Part shown: positions 5,952 through 12,967 of the stretch, in pieces | Position numbering within the stretch: position 1 is the first letter of the stretch | How the letters are laid out: each line of letters begins with the position of its first letter | NCBI GenBank assembly: GCA_030146875.1 | Contig: JASLAX010000015.1 | Span: 1-24,067, forward strand | Length of the DNA: 24,067 bases | Reading direction: 5' to 3' | Origin: Longimicrobiaceae bacterium | Lineage (GTDB): Bacteria; Gemmatimonadota; Gemmatimonadetes; Longimicrobiales; Longimicrobiaceae | Notes under the pieces: generated by a model | Databases searched by the model: none | What the model was told of the DNA's origin: nothing | Seen by the model: the letters and a program-made list of their open reading frames with translations, nothing else | Position numbers and translations under genes: made by a program

Positions 5952-7214
5952 TCAGCTCCGGACGAGCGTCCCCAGCCGAGTGTTGTACGTGGCCGTGCGC
6001 TGCCAGGTGTACGTGCTGCCCGACGGGCGGATGGCCCAGAAGTCGAAGTCCGCGTAGCGGCGGTCGCCCGCCGCGTTCAGCACCGTCCACCCCGTGGCGC
6101 CGTAGTACGAGCCCGCCGCGCCCACGAAGCGGTCGGCCAGGTCCTCGATCTCCACGTCCCGCTCGGAGGCCAGGTACGCGTGCGCGGCGACCCACACCGC
6201 GTCGTACACGGCCAGGGCGAAGGCGTCGGGCGCCTGGCCCGCGCGCGCCTGGATGCGCGCCGCCAGCGGCTGCCACTTCTCCGCGGACGAGGCGTCCAGC
6301 CCGAAGAGGGCGGTGGGGAAGCCCACCGTCTGCGCGAACGACACCGCGGCGGCGTTCCCCAGCAGCGCCGAGCTCTGCGCCACGCCGTCCGCGCCGTACC
6401 AGCGGACGGTGCCCAGGACGGGGTCCTGCGCCGCCGCGGCGAGCAGCGCCGCCACCTCGTCGAAGCCGGCCACGTAGACCGCCACCTGTGACGCCGGCCG
6501 CGCGGCGAGCGCGGTCCGCACCTGCGTCCCCAGCGTCTCCACCGTCCCGGCGAAGGCGGTCGCCGTCGCGGAGTACTCCACTCCGGCGGCGACGCTGCCG
6601 CCCAGGGTGGGGAAGCGGGTGCGGATGCCCGCCTGCAGCCCCTGGTTCCCCGCGTCGGCGCGCCAGACGGGGACCACGGCGCGGATCCCGTCGGCCCACA
6701 TCAGCCCGGAGACCGCCACGCCCTCGAGCGAGTCCGCCGCGGTGAAGCGGAAGATGCGGTCGCCCGCCACGGCCAGCGAGCCGGCGGTGCTGGACTGGCT
6801 GACCACCAGGAGCGGGTTGGCGTCCACGTACGGCTTGAGCACCGCCAGCTCGGCGCTGGACTGCGGGCCCACGATCACCCGCACGCCGGCGTTCCGCAGC
6901 GCCGTCGCGGCGGAGAGCGCGGTGGCCGGCTCCAGCTTCGTGTCGCGCACGTCGGCGCGGAAGGTGATGCCGCGGCCCTCCGCGTAGGCGTTCACGTCCT
7001 CCACCGCCAGCTCCATGGCGGCCTTGCTCGTGACCCCGAGCGTGGCCCAGTTCCCGGTGAGCGAGAACAGGCCGCCCAGCACCACCTCGCGCGTCGCGTC
7101 CGGGTCGGTGCCGGTGTCGTCGCAGGCGACCGCGGCGGACAGGGTGAGCGCCGCGGCGGCCAACGCGCGCGCGGTGCGGAAGAAGCGGCCGGGGCCGCGC
7201 TTCGCGGTCTTCAT
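5952..7214 (-). CDS. ABC-transporter substrate-binding lipoprotein, LivJ-like (Peripla_BP_6)
   Basis: A 420-residue type I periplasmic binding protein. The N-terminal signal (about 1-30) ends in SAAVAC, with Cys31 a likely lipidation site though the box is weak at -3. Then comes VVLGGLFSLTGNWATLG, the G-x-x-x-x-x-TG strand-turn that starts the LivJ/amide-binding fold, followed by KAAMELAVEDVNA, VRVIVGPQSSAEL, and a second lobe with VAVYVAGFDEVAALLAAA and ALAVYDAVWVAAHAY. All are hallmarks of the branched-chain amino acid/urea/amide receptor group. The C-terminal portion (SYYGATGWTVLNAAGDRRYADFDFW) is also typical. No permease or ATPase gene is nearby, so it may serve a transporter encoded elsewhere or act as a sensor. 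Start ATG 7214 gives a basic n-region; upstream GGACGAG is a modest ribosome-binding site. Confidence 0.88.
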   Translation of the reverse strand: MKTAKRGPGRFFRTARALAAAALTLSAAVACDDTGTDPDATREVVLGGLFSLTGNWATLGVTSKAAMELAVEDVNAYAEGRGITFRADVRDTKLEPATALSAATALRNAGVRVIVGPQSSAELAVLKPYVDANPLLVVSQSSTAGSLAVAGDRIFRFTAADSLEGVAVSGLMWADGIRAVVPVWRADAGNQGLQAGIRTRFPTLGGSVAAGVEYSATATAFAGTVETLGTQVRTALAARPASQVAVYVAGFDEVAALLAAAAQDPVLGTVRWYGADGVAQSSALLGNAAAVSFAQTVGFPTALFGLDASSAEKWQPLAARIQARAGQAPDAFALAVYDAVWVAAHAYLASERDVEIEDLADRFVGAAGSYYGATGWTVLNAAGDRRYADFDFWAIRPSGSTYTWQRTATYNTRLGTLVRS

Positions 7215-7365
7215 CGGGTACTCGTCCGGGGTCGTGTGAGGTCGGCGGAAGCGCCGGGAGGGGAACGCCGGAAACGGGCGGCGCGCGGGAAAGGTCGCCT
7301 GCGCCCGGCGTTCGCGCCAGGGGACGGGGCGCCGGGGCGCCGGTCGGGCCGGCGCGCGCGGGCCG

Positions 7366-7626
7366 TTGCGGATCGCGCGGGGCGTGGCGAGCTACTACCC
7401 GATCCGGGACGGCCGCGAGGAGGACTACGCCTTCCTCACCCTCCAGCGCGGCGCGGAGGCCCTGCAGGTGAACGTCCGCGCCACCGACGCGGTGCTCTCG
7501 TACGGGTACGCCGACACCGGCCCGTACGCGCTTCCGGCGCACGCGAGAAGCGCGGTCCCGGCGTGGTGGCGGGGCCGCGCTTCGTCGTGGCGGAGGTCGG
7601 CTCTCGGAGGGGTCCCGCGCCGCCCG
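7366..7626 (+). pseudogene. Possible remnant coding segment in a 412-nt gap
   Basis: Between the lipoprotein start (7214) and the thioesterase end (7627) no clear gene is seen. From about 7366 (TTG) or 7384 (GTG), however, the plus strand reads a protein-like stretch (GVASYYPIRDGREEDYAFL, then ALQVNVRATDAVLSYGYAD) with consistently G/C third positions. Past about 7545 this frame loses coding character, while another plus-strand frame reads VVAGPRFVVAEVGSRRG, which would fit a frameshifted remainder. No family is recognised. It could be a decayed gene, a small unrecognised gene, or chance. The first ~150 nt of the gap (7215-7365) hold only GC-rich inverted repeats and presumably the lipoprotein promoter. 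Confidence 0.3.
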
Positions 7627-8127
7627 TCACCCCTCCGCCGCCCCGGGCCTGCGGGAGAGGAGCGACGGCAGGTCCTGGTAGTCCGGCGTGCGCGGCAGCC
7701 CCCGCAGCACCTGGGCCAGCTCCGGCGGCGGCGCGACCGGCCTGCGGCGGTCCAGGTGGATCCAGCCTCCCTGGATGGTGAGCACCGCGGCCTCACGGCC
7801 GTCGGAGCGCCGCACGTCCTGGTGCACGAGCCAGTGCGACACGTCCGGGGAGAGGCCCGCGCAGCGCACCGTGACCACCAGCGAGTCGCCGAAGAGCACC
7901 TCGCGGCGGTAGCGGATCTCCTCGCGCATCATCACCGGGCCGAACCGCTGCGCCTCGAGCGCCGCCTGGTCGAACCCGTGCGCCTCCAGCAGACGGAAGC
8001 GCGCGTGGGTGGCGTACTCGCTGAACGCGGTGTTGCGAACGTGCCGGTTGCCGTCGATGTCGGACCAGCGCACCTCCACGCGCCACTCGAAGGCCGTGCC
8101 CCCGCCGTCGCCGCCGTTCCCCGTCAC
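7627..8127 (-). CDS. Acyl-CoA thioesterase, hotdog (4HBT) family
   Basis: A 166-residue hotdog-fold protein. The signature is VRWSDIDGNRHVRNTAFSEY (about residues 19-38), the D-x-D-x-x-x-H-V-x-N motif of 4-hydroxybenzoyl-CoA-thioesterase-like enzymes, followed by the long central helix (ATHARFRLLEAHGF). The strands IRYRREVLFGDSLVVTVRC and SHWLVHQDVRRSDGREAAVLTIQGGWI complete the fold. It probably hydrolyses acyl-CoA thioesters in the cytosol; the substrate is unknown. A proline/arginine-rich tail extends past the core. The start is the GTG at 8127, which overlaps the TGA of the glycosyltransferase gene as GTGA; longer readings would run through that gene. The overlap suggests coupling of a thioesterase to cell-wall synthesis, though the link may be only transcriptional. 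Confidence 0.87.
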   Translation of the reverse strand: MTGNGGDGGGTAFEWRVEVRWSDIDGNRHVRNTAFSEYATHARFRLLEAHGFDQAALEAQRFGPVMMREEIRYRREVLFGDSLVVTVRCAGLSPDVSHWLVHQDVRRSDGREAAVLTIQGGWIHLDRRRPVAPPPELAQVLRGLPRTPDYQDLPSLLSRRPGAAEG

Positions 8128-8945
8128 CAGCCGCTGCGGCCCATTCGCCGCAGGATCTCGCGGCGGTACCAGCCGGTGTTGGCCGGCGTCCGCTGGCGCG
8201 GGTTGGGGAGCAGCGCCGCCAGCCCGGCCGCCTGCGTGCGGGTGAGGCGCTTCGCGCCCGTCCCGTAGTGGTGCCGCGCGCCGGCCTCGATCCCGAAGAC
8301 GCCCGGCCCCCACTCCACCTCGTTCAGGTACAGCTCCAGGATGCGCCGCTTCCCCAGGATCAGCTCCGCCGGCGGGGTGAGCGTCAGGTCGTAGAGCTTG
8401 CGGATGGGGTTCCGGCACGCGCAGCCGAACAGGTTCTTCACGAGCTGCTGCGTGATGGTGGAGGCGCCGCGCAGCCGCCCGCCCTCCTCGCCCGCCTCGT
8501 CGCGCGCCCGCTTCATCTCCACCCAGTCGAAGCCCCCGTGGTTCCAGAAGCGCTGGTCCTCGGCCGAGACCACCGCGCGGCCGGCGTGGCGCGAGATCTC
8601 GTCCGCGTCGCGCCACGTCTGCTTCTTCTCGTACTCCTCTCCCGAGAGCACCGCCTCCAGCCGCCTCTGCACCTGCACGCCCGTCGTGGGCGGCGGAACG
8701 AAGCGGTAGACGACGAGCAGCACCACGGCGAACGCGTAGTACGCCGCCAGGACGGCCAGCGTCCACCTGGCGATGCGGAAGAGCCGCCCCCGCTTCTTCC
8801 GCGGTGGCGGGGCGGGCGGCTCCGGGGGCGGCGGAAGCGGCAGGCGCGGCCCTCCCGGCCACGGCAGCGTGCGGTCGTCGTACTGGTTCACGTCGATGGG
8901 ATGCGGGTGCGGGCGTGGACGCGCTGAGAGGGTTCGCCGATGCAA
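8124..8945 (-). CDS. mtgA: Monofunctional peptidoglycan glycosyltransferase (transglycosylase)
   Basis: The 273-residue protein has a proline-rich cytosolic N-terminus (to about 50), a basic patch, one transmembrane helix (about 59-80) and a GT51 domain. The catalytic Glu is E129 in SAEDQRFWNHGGFDW; motif 2 is GASTITQQLVKNLF (160-173); motif 3 includes RKLYDLTLTPPAELILGKRRILELYLNE, and motif 4 the GVFGIEAGARHHYG stretch. These residues polymerise lipid II into glycan strands on the outer face of the inner membrane. There is no transpeptidase domain, and length fits MtgA. The ATG at 8945 gives an unusually long Pro/His-rich tail; GTG at 8891 is an alternative. The gene overlaps the downstream thioesterase by four bases. 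Confidence 0.93.
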   Translation of the reverse strand: MHRRTLSARPRPHPHPIDVNQYDDRTLPWPGGPRLPLPPPPEPPAPPPRKKRGRLFRIARWTLAVLAAYYAFAVVLLVVYRFVPPPTTGVQVQRRLEAVLSGEEYEKKQTWRDADEISRHAGRAVVSAEDQRFWNHGGFDWVEMKRARDEAGEEGGRLRGASTITQQLVKNLFGCACRNPIRKLYDLTLTPPAELILGKRRILELYLNEVEWGPGVFGIEAGARHHYGTGAKRLTRTQAAGLAALLPNPRQRTPANTGWYRREILRRMGRSGW

Positions 8946-8987
8946 GTCGGCGGCCCTTCCGCAGCCGAGCCGCGCGCGAATCCTGCC

Positions 8988-9326
8988 CTACTCGGCCTCC
9001 AGCAGACGGATAAGCTCCTCGTGCACGGCGGGGATCTTGGAGGTCACCACCTCCCAGACCAGCTCGTAGTCGACCCCGAAGTAGCCGTGGATGAGGCGGT
9101 CGCGCATCCTGGCCATCGCCTTCCACTCCACTTCGGGGTGAAGCGCACGGTAATCCGCCGGAACCTGCTTGGCGGCCTCGCCCATCACCTCCAGGCTGCG
9201 CACGAACGCCCTCCGCAGGGTTTCGTCTTCCCGAAACTCGTCTTCCGAGAGGCCGCGGCTCCTGTCGATCAGGTAGGTGGCTTCGGTCAGGATGTGGCGG
9301 AGATAGTCACGCAGCTCGAAGGACAT
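8988..9326 (-). CDS. HepT-like ribonuclease toxin (DUF86)
   Basis: A 112-residue all-helical HEPN protein. The active-site motif RX4HXY is intact (R75-DRLI-H80-G-Y82), which in HepT toxins supports RNA cleavage and whose Tyr can be modified by the partner antitoxin. The N-terminus (LRDYLRHILTEATYLI) and central helices (FVRSLEVMGEAAKQVPADYR) match the family, as does the length. The gene starts inside its neighbour: ATG at 9326 lies 20 nt before the end of the nucleotidyltransferase gene, so the two are co-translated. In known HepT/MntA pairs the antitoxin adds AMP to the toxin; this mechanism is assumed by homology only. MtgA lies 42 nt downstream on the same strand. Confidence 0.9.
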   Translation of the reverse strand: MSFELRDYLRHILTEATYLIDRSRGLSEDEFREDETLRRAFVRSLEVMGEAAKQVPADYRALHPEVEWKAMARMRDRLIHGYFGVDYELVWEVVTSKIPAVHEELIRLLEAE

Positions 9327-9621
9327 CCGTCGCCTCGGCCAGGATTCGCGGACCGATGAAAGGGGAGAGCGCCTCGGTGGTGACCAGCTCCACCCGGCGG
9401 TCCAGCAGGCTCTCCAGCAGGTCGGCCAGAGCCATGAACCGGTCGAAGGTCTTCTCGCCGGGGATGAACTCGACGAGCAGGTCCACGTCGCTGTCGGGGC
9501 GCGCCTCGTCGCGCGCGACGGAGCCGAAGAGCGCCAGGCGCCGCACGCCCAGGGCCCGGATCTCGGCCTCGGCGGCCCGGACGAGCTCCATCGCGCGCTC
9601 GCTGGAGAGAGAGGTGTTCAT
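9307..9621 (-). CDS. MNT-type nucleotidyltransferase antitoxin (MntA-like)
   Basis: A 104-residue minimal nucleotidyltransferase. The catalytic motif GSX10DXD is complete: G33-S34, then D45-x-D47 in the run GSVARDEARPDSDVDLLVEF; the next strand ends ELVTTEALSP. Such MNT proteins pair with HepT and neutralise it by AMPylation. It is the first gene of the two-gene module, and a good promoter lies immediately ahead with its expected start site at the ATG itself. There is no ribosome-binding site, in keeping with a leaderless message. ATG 9621 is therefore favoured over M11 (9591). The protein is complete with no missing motif residue. Confidence 0.9.
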   Translation of the reverse strand: MNTSLSSERAMELVRAAEAEIRALGVRRLALFGSVARDEARPDSDVDLLVEFIPGEKTFDRFMALADLLESLLDRRVELVTTEALSPFIGPRILAEATDVLRAA

Positions 9622-9627
9622 CCGCCC

Positions 9628-9656
9628 AAGATACGTTGGTGGATTGGACGTTCCAA
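9628..9656 (-). promoter_or_regulatory. Sigma70-type promoter of the HepT/MNT pair, likely leaderless
   Basis: On the minus strand TTGGAA (9651-9656) and TATCTT (9628-9633) are separated by 17 nt, each matching four of six consensus bases. The ATG of the antitoxin begins 7 nt after the -10 element, exactly where transcription should start, and no ribosome-binding site is present. Confidence 0.5.
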
Positions 9657-9664
9657 GGCCCGGC

Positions 9665-9997
9665 TCAGATCTCCCCGTCCTTCCAGGCGTAGTAGCGGCC
9701 CTGCTCGAACAGGTGCTTCGCGGTCGTGGGCGAGAGCCACGGGTAGCGGCGCGTGAGCTCCGCGGACCAGCGCTCGAACGCCCGCCGCTCGTTGCCGCCG
9801 GCCTGGTGCCAGAACGCGGGCACGGCCACGTTCCCCTCGCGCATCACCCGCTGGCAGAACTCGTTGCAGGCGTCCAGCTCCGCCTCCGACAGCTCCGGGT
9901 GCCGCTCGCGCAGGCGCGCCTGGATGGGCCGCAGCCAGTGCTCCCCGAACGCCATCGCCAGCTCCAGCCCCTCGTTCAGCACGTCGTCGCTCGGCAT
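9665..9997 (-). CDS. Hypothetical protein, 110 aa
   Basis: The family is not recognised. The sequence is helical and rich in aromatic residues: LNEGLELAMAFGEHWLRPIQ, then ERHPELSEAELDACNEFCQR, NVAVPAFWHQAGG, RAFERWSAELTRRYPWLS and a C-terminal AKHLFEQGRYYAWKDGEI. No signal peptide or membrane segment is seen, so it is likely a soluble protein. Codon use is normal for the genome. The ATG at 9997 is chosen because the sequence ahead of it is unlike protein; the ribosome-binding site is weak. It ends about 40 nt before the HepT/MNT promoter and is divergent from the DUF5715 lipoprotein at 10172. Confidence 0.65.
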   Translation of the reverse strand: MPSDDVLNEGLELAMAFGEHWLRPIQARLRERHPELSEAELDACNEFCQRVMREGNVAVPAFWHQAGGNERRAFERWSAELTRRYPWLSPTTAKHLFEQGRYYAWKDGEI

Positions 9998-10171
9998 CGG
10001 TCCGCTCGCGTCCGGGAAGCCTGCGTCAGGTTCGTCGGGACGGCGTATGCAGGCTCCCGACCAGCGGGGTCCGACGCCGCAGCGCGGCGAATCCGCGGGC
10101 GCTCGCGATCCCCTGGCATGCATCTGGCCCCTGCCGCCCGCCTCTGACGAACGGCCACGTAAGGGGAGACG

Positions 10172-11053
10172 ATGCACGGGATGCAAAGCTGGGTGGTGGC
10201 GGGGCTTCTGGCGGTGGCGGCGGGCGCCTGCGGGCCCGACGAGCACGACAGCTACGAGATGCGCGAGGAGGCCGCGGCGCAGAAGCGCGCGGCGAAGCGG
10301 GCGCCGGTGCCCCGCCCCGCGGCCGCGCCGGTCGACTCCGCGCGGGAGGCGGCCCGGCTGGCCGCGCGGCAGGACTCGGTGAACGCCGCCTTCCTGCAGG
10401 TTCGCCGCCTGAAGTGGGGCGAGGTCTTCGGCCTGCGCCGCGACAAGAACGCCGAGCAGATCGCCGTGGCCCGCAGCCTGGGCGTCCGCGCCTCGGGCGA
10501 GGCCGAGATCGAGCGCCTGGTCCGGCAGGGGAAGCTCGTCGCCCTGGGCGACAGCACCCCGTACTGGGTGCTGCGGAAGATGGACCACTCCGTACCCTAC
10601 GTCACCCCCGACACGCGCGCCATGCTGCTGGAGCTGGGCAAGCAGTTCCACGCGCGGCTGGACTCCGTGGGCCTGCCGCGCTATCGGATGAAGATCACCT
10701 CCGCCCTGCGCACCGACGACACCCAGGCCGAACTGCGGAAGATCAACCCCAACGCCTCGCAGACGGTGAGCGCCCACGAGTTCGGCACCACCGTCGACAT
10801 CTCGCACGAGCGATTCGCCGTGCCCGCCGGCCTGCCGCCCGTGGACACCGCCGCGTCCGCCGTCCCCACGGCGGAGCAGATGGAGGCGGAGATGCTGGAG
10901 GAGGTCGCGAAGGCGAACGCGAAGGCGCTCCAGGCCGAGCTGGGACGCACCCTCACCGCCATGCGCGAGGCCGGCGCCCTGAAGGTGATGATGGAGGACG
11001 CCCAGCCCGTCTACCACATGACCGTGGCCCGCCGCTTCGCCGCCGGCCGCTGA
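10172..11053 (+). CDS. DUF5715 family lipoprotein, M15-peptidase-like
   Basis: A 293-residue protein with a signal ending at AAGAC, Cys20 being a probable lipidation site, then an Ala/Arg/Pro-rich linker to about 65. The domain proper includes GDSTPYWVLRKMDHSVPYVTP (from about 127), KITSALRTDDTQAELRKINP and SAHEFGTTVDIS. The last matches S-x-H-x-x-G-x-x-x-D of M15 D-Ala-D-Ala peptidases, with H202 and D209, and YHMTV (H282) could give the third zinc ligand. DUF5715 proteins share this arrangement, so a cell-wall peptidase role is plausible but unproven. A strong ribosome-binding site (GGGGAGACG) precedes ATG 10172. It stands alone on the plus strand and ends before a strong bidirectional terminator. 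Confidence 0.85.
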   Translation: MHGMQSWVVAGLLAVAAGACGPDEHDSYEMREEAAAQKRAAKRAPVPRPAAAPVDSAREAARLAARQDSVNAAFLQVRRLKWGEVFGLRRDKNAEQIAVARSLGVRASGEAEIERLVRQGKLVALGDSTPYWVLRKMDHSVPYVTPDTRAMLLELGKQFHARLDSVGLPRYRMKITSALRTDDTQAELRKINPNASQTVSAHEFGTTVDISHERFAVPAGLPPVDTAASAVPTAEQMEAEMLEEVAKANAKALQAELGRTLTAMREAGALKVMMEDAQPVYHMTVARRFAAGR

Positions 11054-11078
11054 CGCGGACGGCCTTGCCGGGAAAGAG

Positions 11079-11110
11079 AAGGGGAGGGCCGCCGCGGCGG
11101 CCCTCCCCTT
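11079..11110. terminator. Bidirectional terminator between converging genes
   Basis: A perfect 32-nt palindrome (arms AAGGGGAGGGCCGCCG and its complement) lies between the ends of the genes at 11053 (+) and 11163 (-). It is A-rich before and T/C-rich after, so it can serve both directions. Confidence 0.8.
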
Positions 11111-11162
11111 CCTCTCGTATCGGCGCGCCGGCGGCGGGGGCCCGCCGGCCCGCAGACGGGGA

Positions 11163-11387
11163 CTACGCCTCCGCCGGGAGCGGGTCGCAGTAGCCCTCCT
11201 GCCAGAAGAACGTGGTTTCCTGGCACCCGTCGGCGCACCACGTCTTGGTGTACAGCCCGCCGTAGTACGACACGGTGATGCACTCGGTGCCGTCCGTCTC
11301 GTCCGCGCGCACGGAGGAGGGAGCGGCGAACAGCGCGACCAGCAGGAGCGCGAGGAGGGTGGGGCTGCGCTTGAGGCTCGGCTTCAT
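11163..11387 (-). CDS. Small secreted Cys-rich peptide, 74 aa
   Basis: A clear Sec signal: basic lead (MKPSLKRS), hydrophobic core (PTLLALLLVALFAAP) and a likely cleavage near SSVRA-D. The mature part is about 45 residues with four cysteines (C36, C51, C55, C67), enough for two disulfides, and many aromatics (SYYGGLYTKTW, TTFFWQEGY). The family is not recognised; small exported peptides of this build are common in Gemmatimonadota-like genomes, and roles such as adhesion, signalling or defence are all open. It has a reasonable promoter on the minus strand (11432-11460). It diverges from the hydrolase-GNAT gene and shares a terminator with the DUF5715 gene. Confidence 0.75.
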   Translation of the reverse strand: MKPSLKRSPTLLALLLVALFAAPSSVRADETDGTECITVSYYGGLYTKTWCADGCQETTFFWQEGYCDPLPAEA

Positions 11388-11431
11388 GGAGGCGGCCTTG
11401 CGTGGGGGGAGACGAATGCGGATATCGTCGT

Positions 11432-11460
11432 ATGATGTACCCAGCCATCGTCCGGGTCAA
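11432..11460 (-). promoter_or_regulatory. Sigma70-type promoter for the secreted peptide
   Basis: TTGACC (11455-11460) and CATCAT (11432-11437) are separated by 17 nt on the minus strand, five and four matches to consensus. Transcription would start near 11425 and give a leader of about 40 nt before the ATG at 11387. Confidence 0.45.
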
Positions 11461-11599
11461 CTCCGCTGTCTCCGCACGCTGCACCGGGGGGGAGCTCCGG
11501 GAGCTACGTGACGAAGCTGTCTCGCCACGTACGGTCTCCATTACATTGTCTCCCCCGGCCCGGTTTCCTTCCGTTCGCCGCCTCCCGATCAGAGCACCG

Positions 11600-12895
11600 A
11601 TGCCGCCTCGCGAACGATCTACGTACAAGCCACCACTCGTGGTTACTCTCCACGGGATCCGGACGCGTGGCGAGTGGCAGAAGTCTCTCGCGGACACGCT
11701 CAGCGTTCGGGGAATACCCACCCATTCCTACGACTACGGCAACTACTCGCTGCTGCGCTTCATGATTCCAGCGTTGAACGATCGGATGATCGAGTCGTTC
11801 TACAGGAGCTATCAGGCGGCGTGCCGGGACGTGGAGAACAAGGTGGACCTGGCCAACTACCGGAAGCGACCCAGCGTCATCGCACACAGCTTCGGGAGCT
11901 ACATCGTCGGCTACTGCATGCTGAAGTACGAGGAGGTGAAGTTCGACAAGGTGATCTTCTGCGGATCGGTGCTACCGGAAGACTTCGACTGGACCACGCT
12001 CCTGCAGCGCGACCAGGTGTTCCGGATCCGCAACGAGTTCGGGATGAAGGACACGCCGACGAAGGTGGTGGGCACGTTCGTGCGCCGCACCGGGGGTGCT
12101 GGAGCCAGAGGCTTCGACCTCCACAGCGCGAACTTCGAGCAGCAGCCCTTCGACCACTTCCACCACAGCGACTTCTTTGCGGAAGGACACATCCGGGACC
12201 ACTGGTTGCCCTTTCTGACGCGCGAGCCGTCACCGCTGCACGTGAGGCACGGACGGGACATCACGGACCCGAAGGAGTTCGGCGCGATGCTCGACGTCTC
12301 CCGGAACACGCTCGACCGGGAAGCCTACGGCACGCTCCAGGGGATGGACGAGGTTGCCCTGCCGCCCGACCGGTCACGGACGTGGATCGACATCGAGCCC
12401 GACATCTACACGTTCCTCGTCGAGCGCGGCAAGAATCCGGGGGTCAAGGGATACCTCAACGCCATGCCGATCGAAGACGGGACACTCACCAGGCTCCTGC
12501 AGGGCCGGATCGACGACAACCAGATCACCGCCGACGACGTCGCATCGTACACGAGCCGCGGAGTCGTCAACATCTACCTGATGTCCGTCGTGATCGCGGA
12601 GGACGCCCGGAAGCACGCCGGCCTGATGAACCACGCACTCGAGAAGCTGTTGTGCGGGATCGTCGACAAGCTGGTGTACTACAAGCGGCACCACGGCGTG
12701 CGCGTCTCGCAGGTGGTGGGCGTGGGCTGGACACCCCAGGGAAGGAAGCTCTGCAGCCTGATCGGCCTGCAGGAGAGAGGAAAAGATCGGTTTGGTAACC
12801 CGATCTTCTGGGCCGATCTCCAGGACCCGGCGCTGCTTCAGCCGAAGCACAGGTTCCACCCGCTGCGCCGGCTCGCTGCCGTCTACCAGTCCTAG
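11600..12895 (+). CDS. Alpha/beta hydrolase fused to a GNAT-like domain, 431 aa
   Basis: The N-terminal half is an alpha/beta hydrolase: VVTLHGIRTRGEWQ puts the oxyanion HG at residues 18-19, the nucleophile elbow AHSFG has Ser97, and a His-rich stretch (FDHFHHSDFF, about 184-193) can supply the catalytic His. The C-terminal half (about 230-431) looks like a divergent GNAT acetyltransferase: a strand with KGYLNAMPI (283-291), a strand IYLMSVVIAEDARKH (325-339) in the position of motif A though without a standard Q/RxxGxG/A loop, and the terminal QGRKLCSLIGL with a closing strand FGNPIFWADL. The gene has visibly more A/T than its neighbours, suggesting transfer. ATG 11600 is used because upstream sequence is not protein-like; the ribosome-binding site is weak. 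It stands alone, and its role is unknown. Confidence 0.8.
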   Translation: MPPRERSTYKPPLVVTLHGIRTRGEWQKSLADTLSVRGIPTHSYDYGNYSLLRFMIPALNDRMIESFYRSYQAACRDVENKVDLANYRKRPSVIAHSFGSYIVGYCMLKYEEVKFDKVIFCGSVLPEDFDWTTLLQRDQVFRIRNEFGMKDTPTKVVGTFVRRTGGAGARGFDLHSANFEQQPFDHFHHSDFFAEGHIRDHWLPFLTREPSPLHVRHGRDITDPKEFGAMLDVSRNTLDREAYGTLQGMDEVALPPDRSRTWIDIEPDIYTFLVERGKNPGVKGYLNAMPIEDGTLTRLLQGRIDDNQITADDVASYTSRGVVNIYLMSVVIAEDARKHAGLMNHALEKLLCGIVDKLVYYKRHHGVRVSQVVGVGWTPQGRKLCSLIGLQERGKDRFGNPIFWADLQDPALLQPKHRFHPLRRLAAVYQS

Positions 12896-12903
12896 GCAGG
12901 GGC

Positions 12904-12937
12904 GGGGGGCCATCGGGGCCCGCCGCCCTGGCCCCCC
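12904..12937. terminator. Terminator between converging genes
   Basis: A 9-bp stem (GGGGGGCCA/TGGCCCCCC) with a 16-nt loop lies between the ends of the hydrolase-GNAT gene and the Ppx/GppA gene. Its position fits a shared terminator; no T-run is present. Confidence 0.6.
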
Positions 12938-12967
12938 GAGTCCGTCCGCTCCCGGCCGTCGAGCCCC

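Noticed and set aside
5218..7542. 774-codon minus-strand frame
   Set aside because: It includes the true 129-aa membrane protein only at its end; the rest is an out-of-frame reading of the lipoprotein gene.
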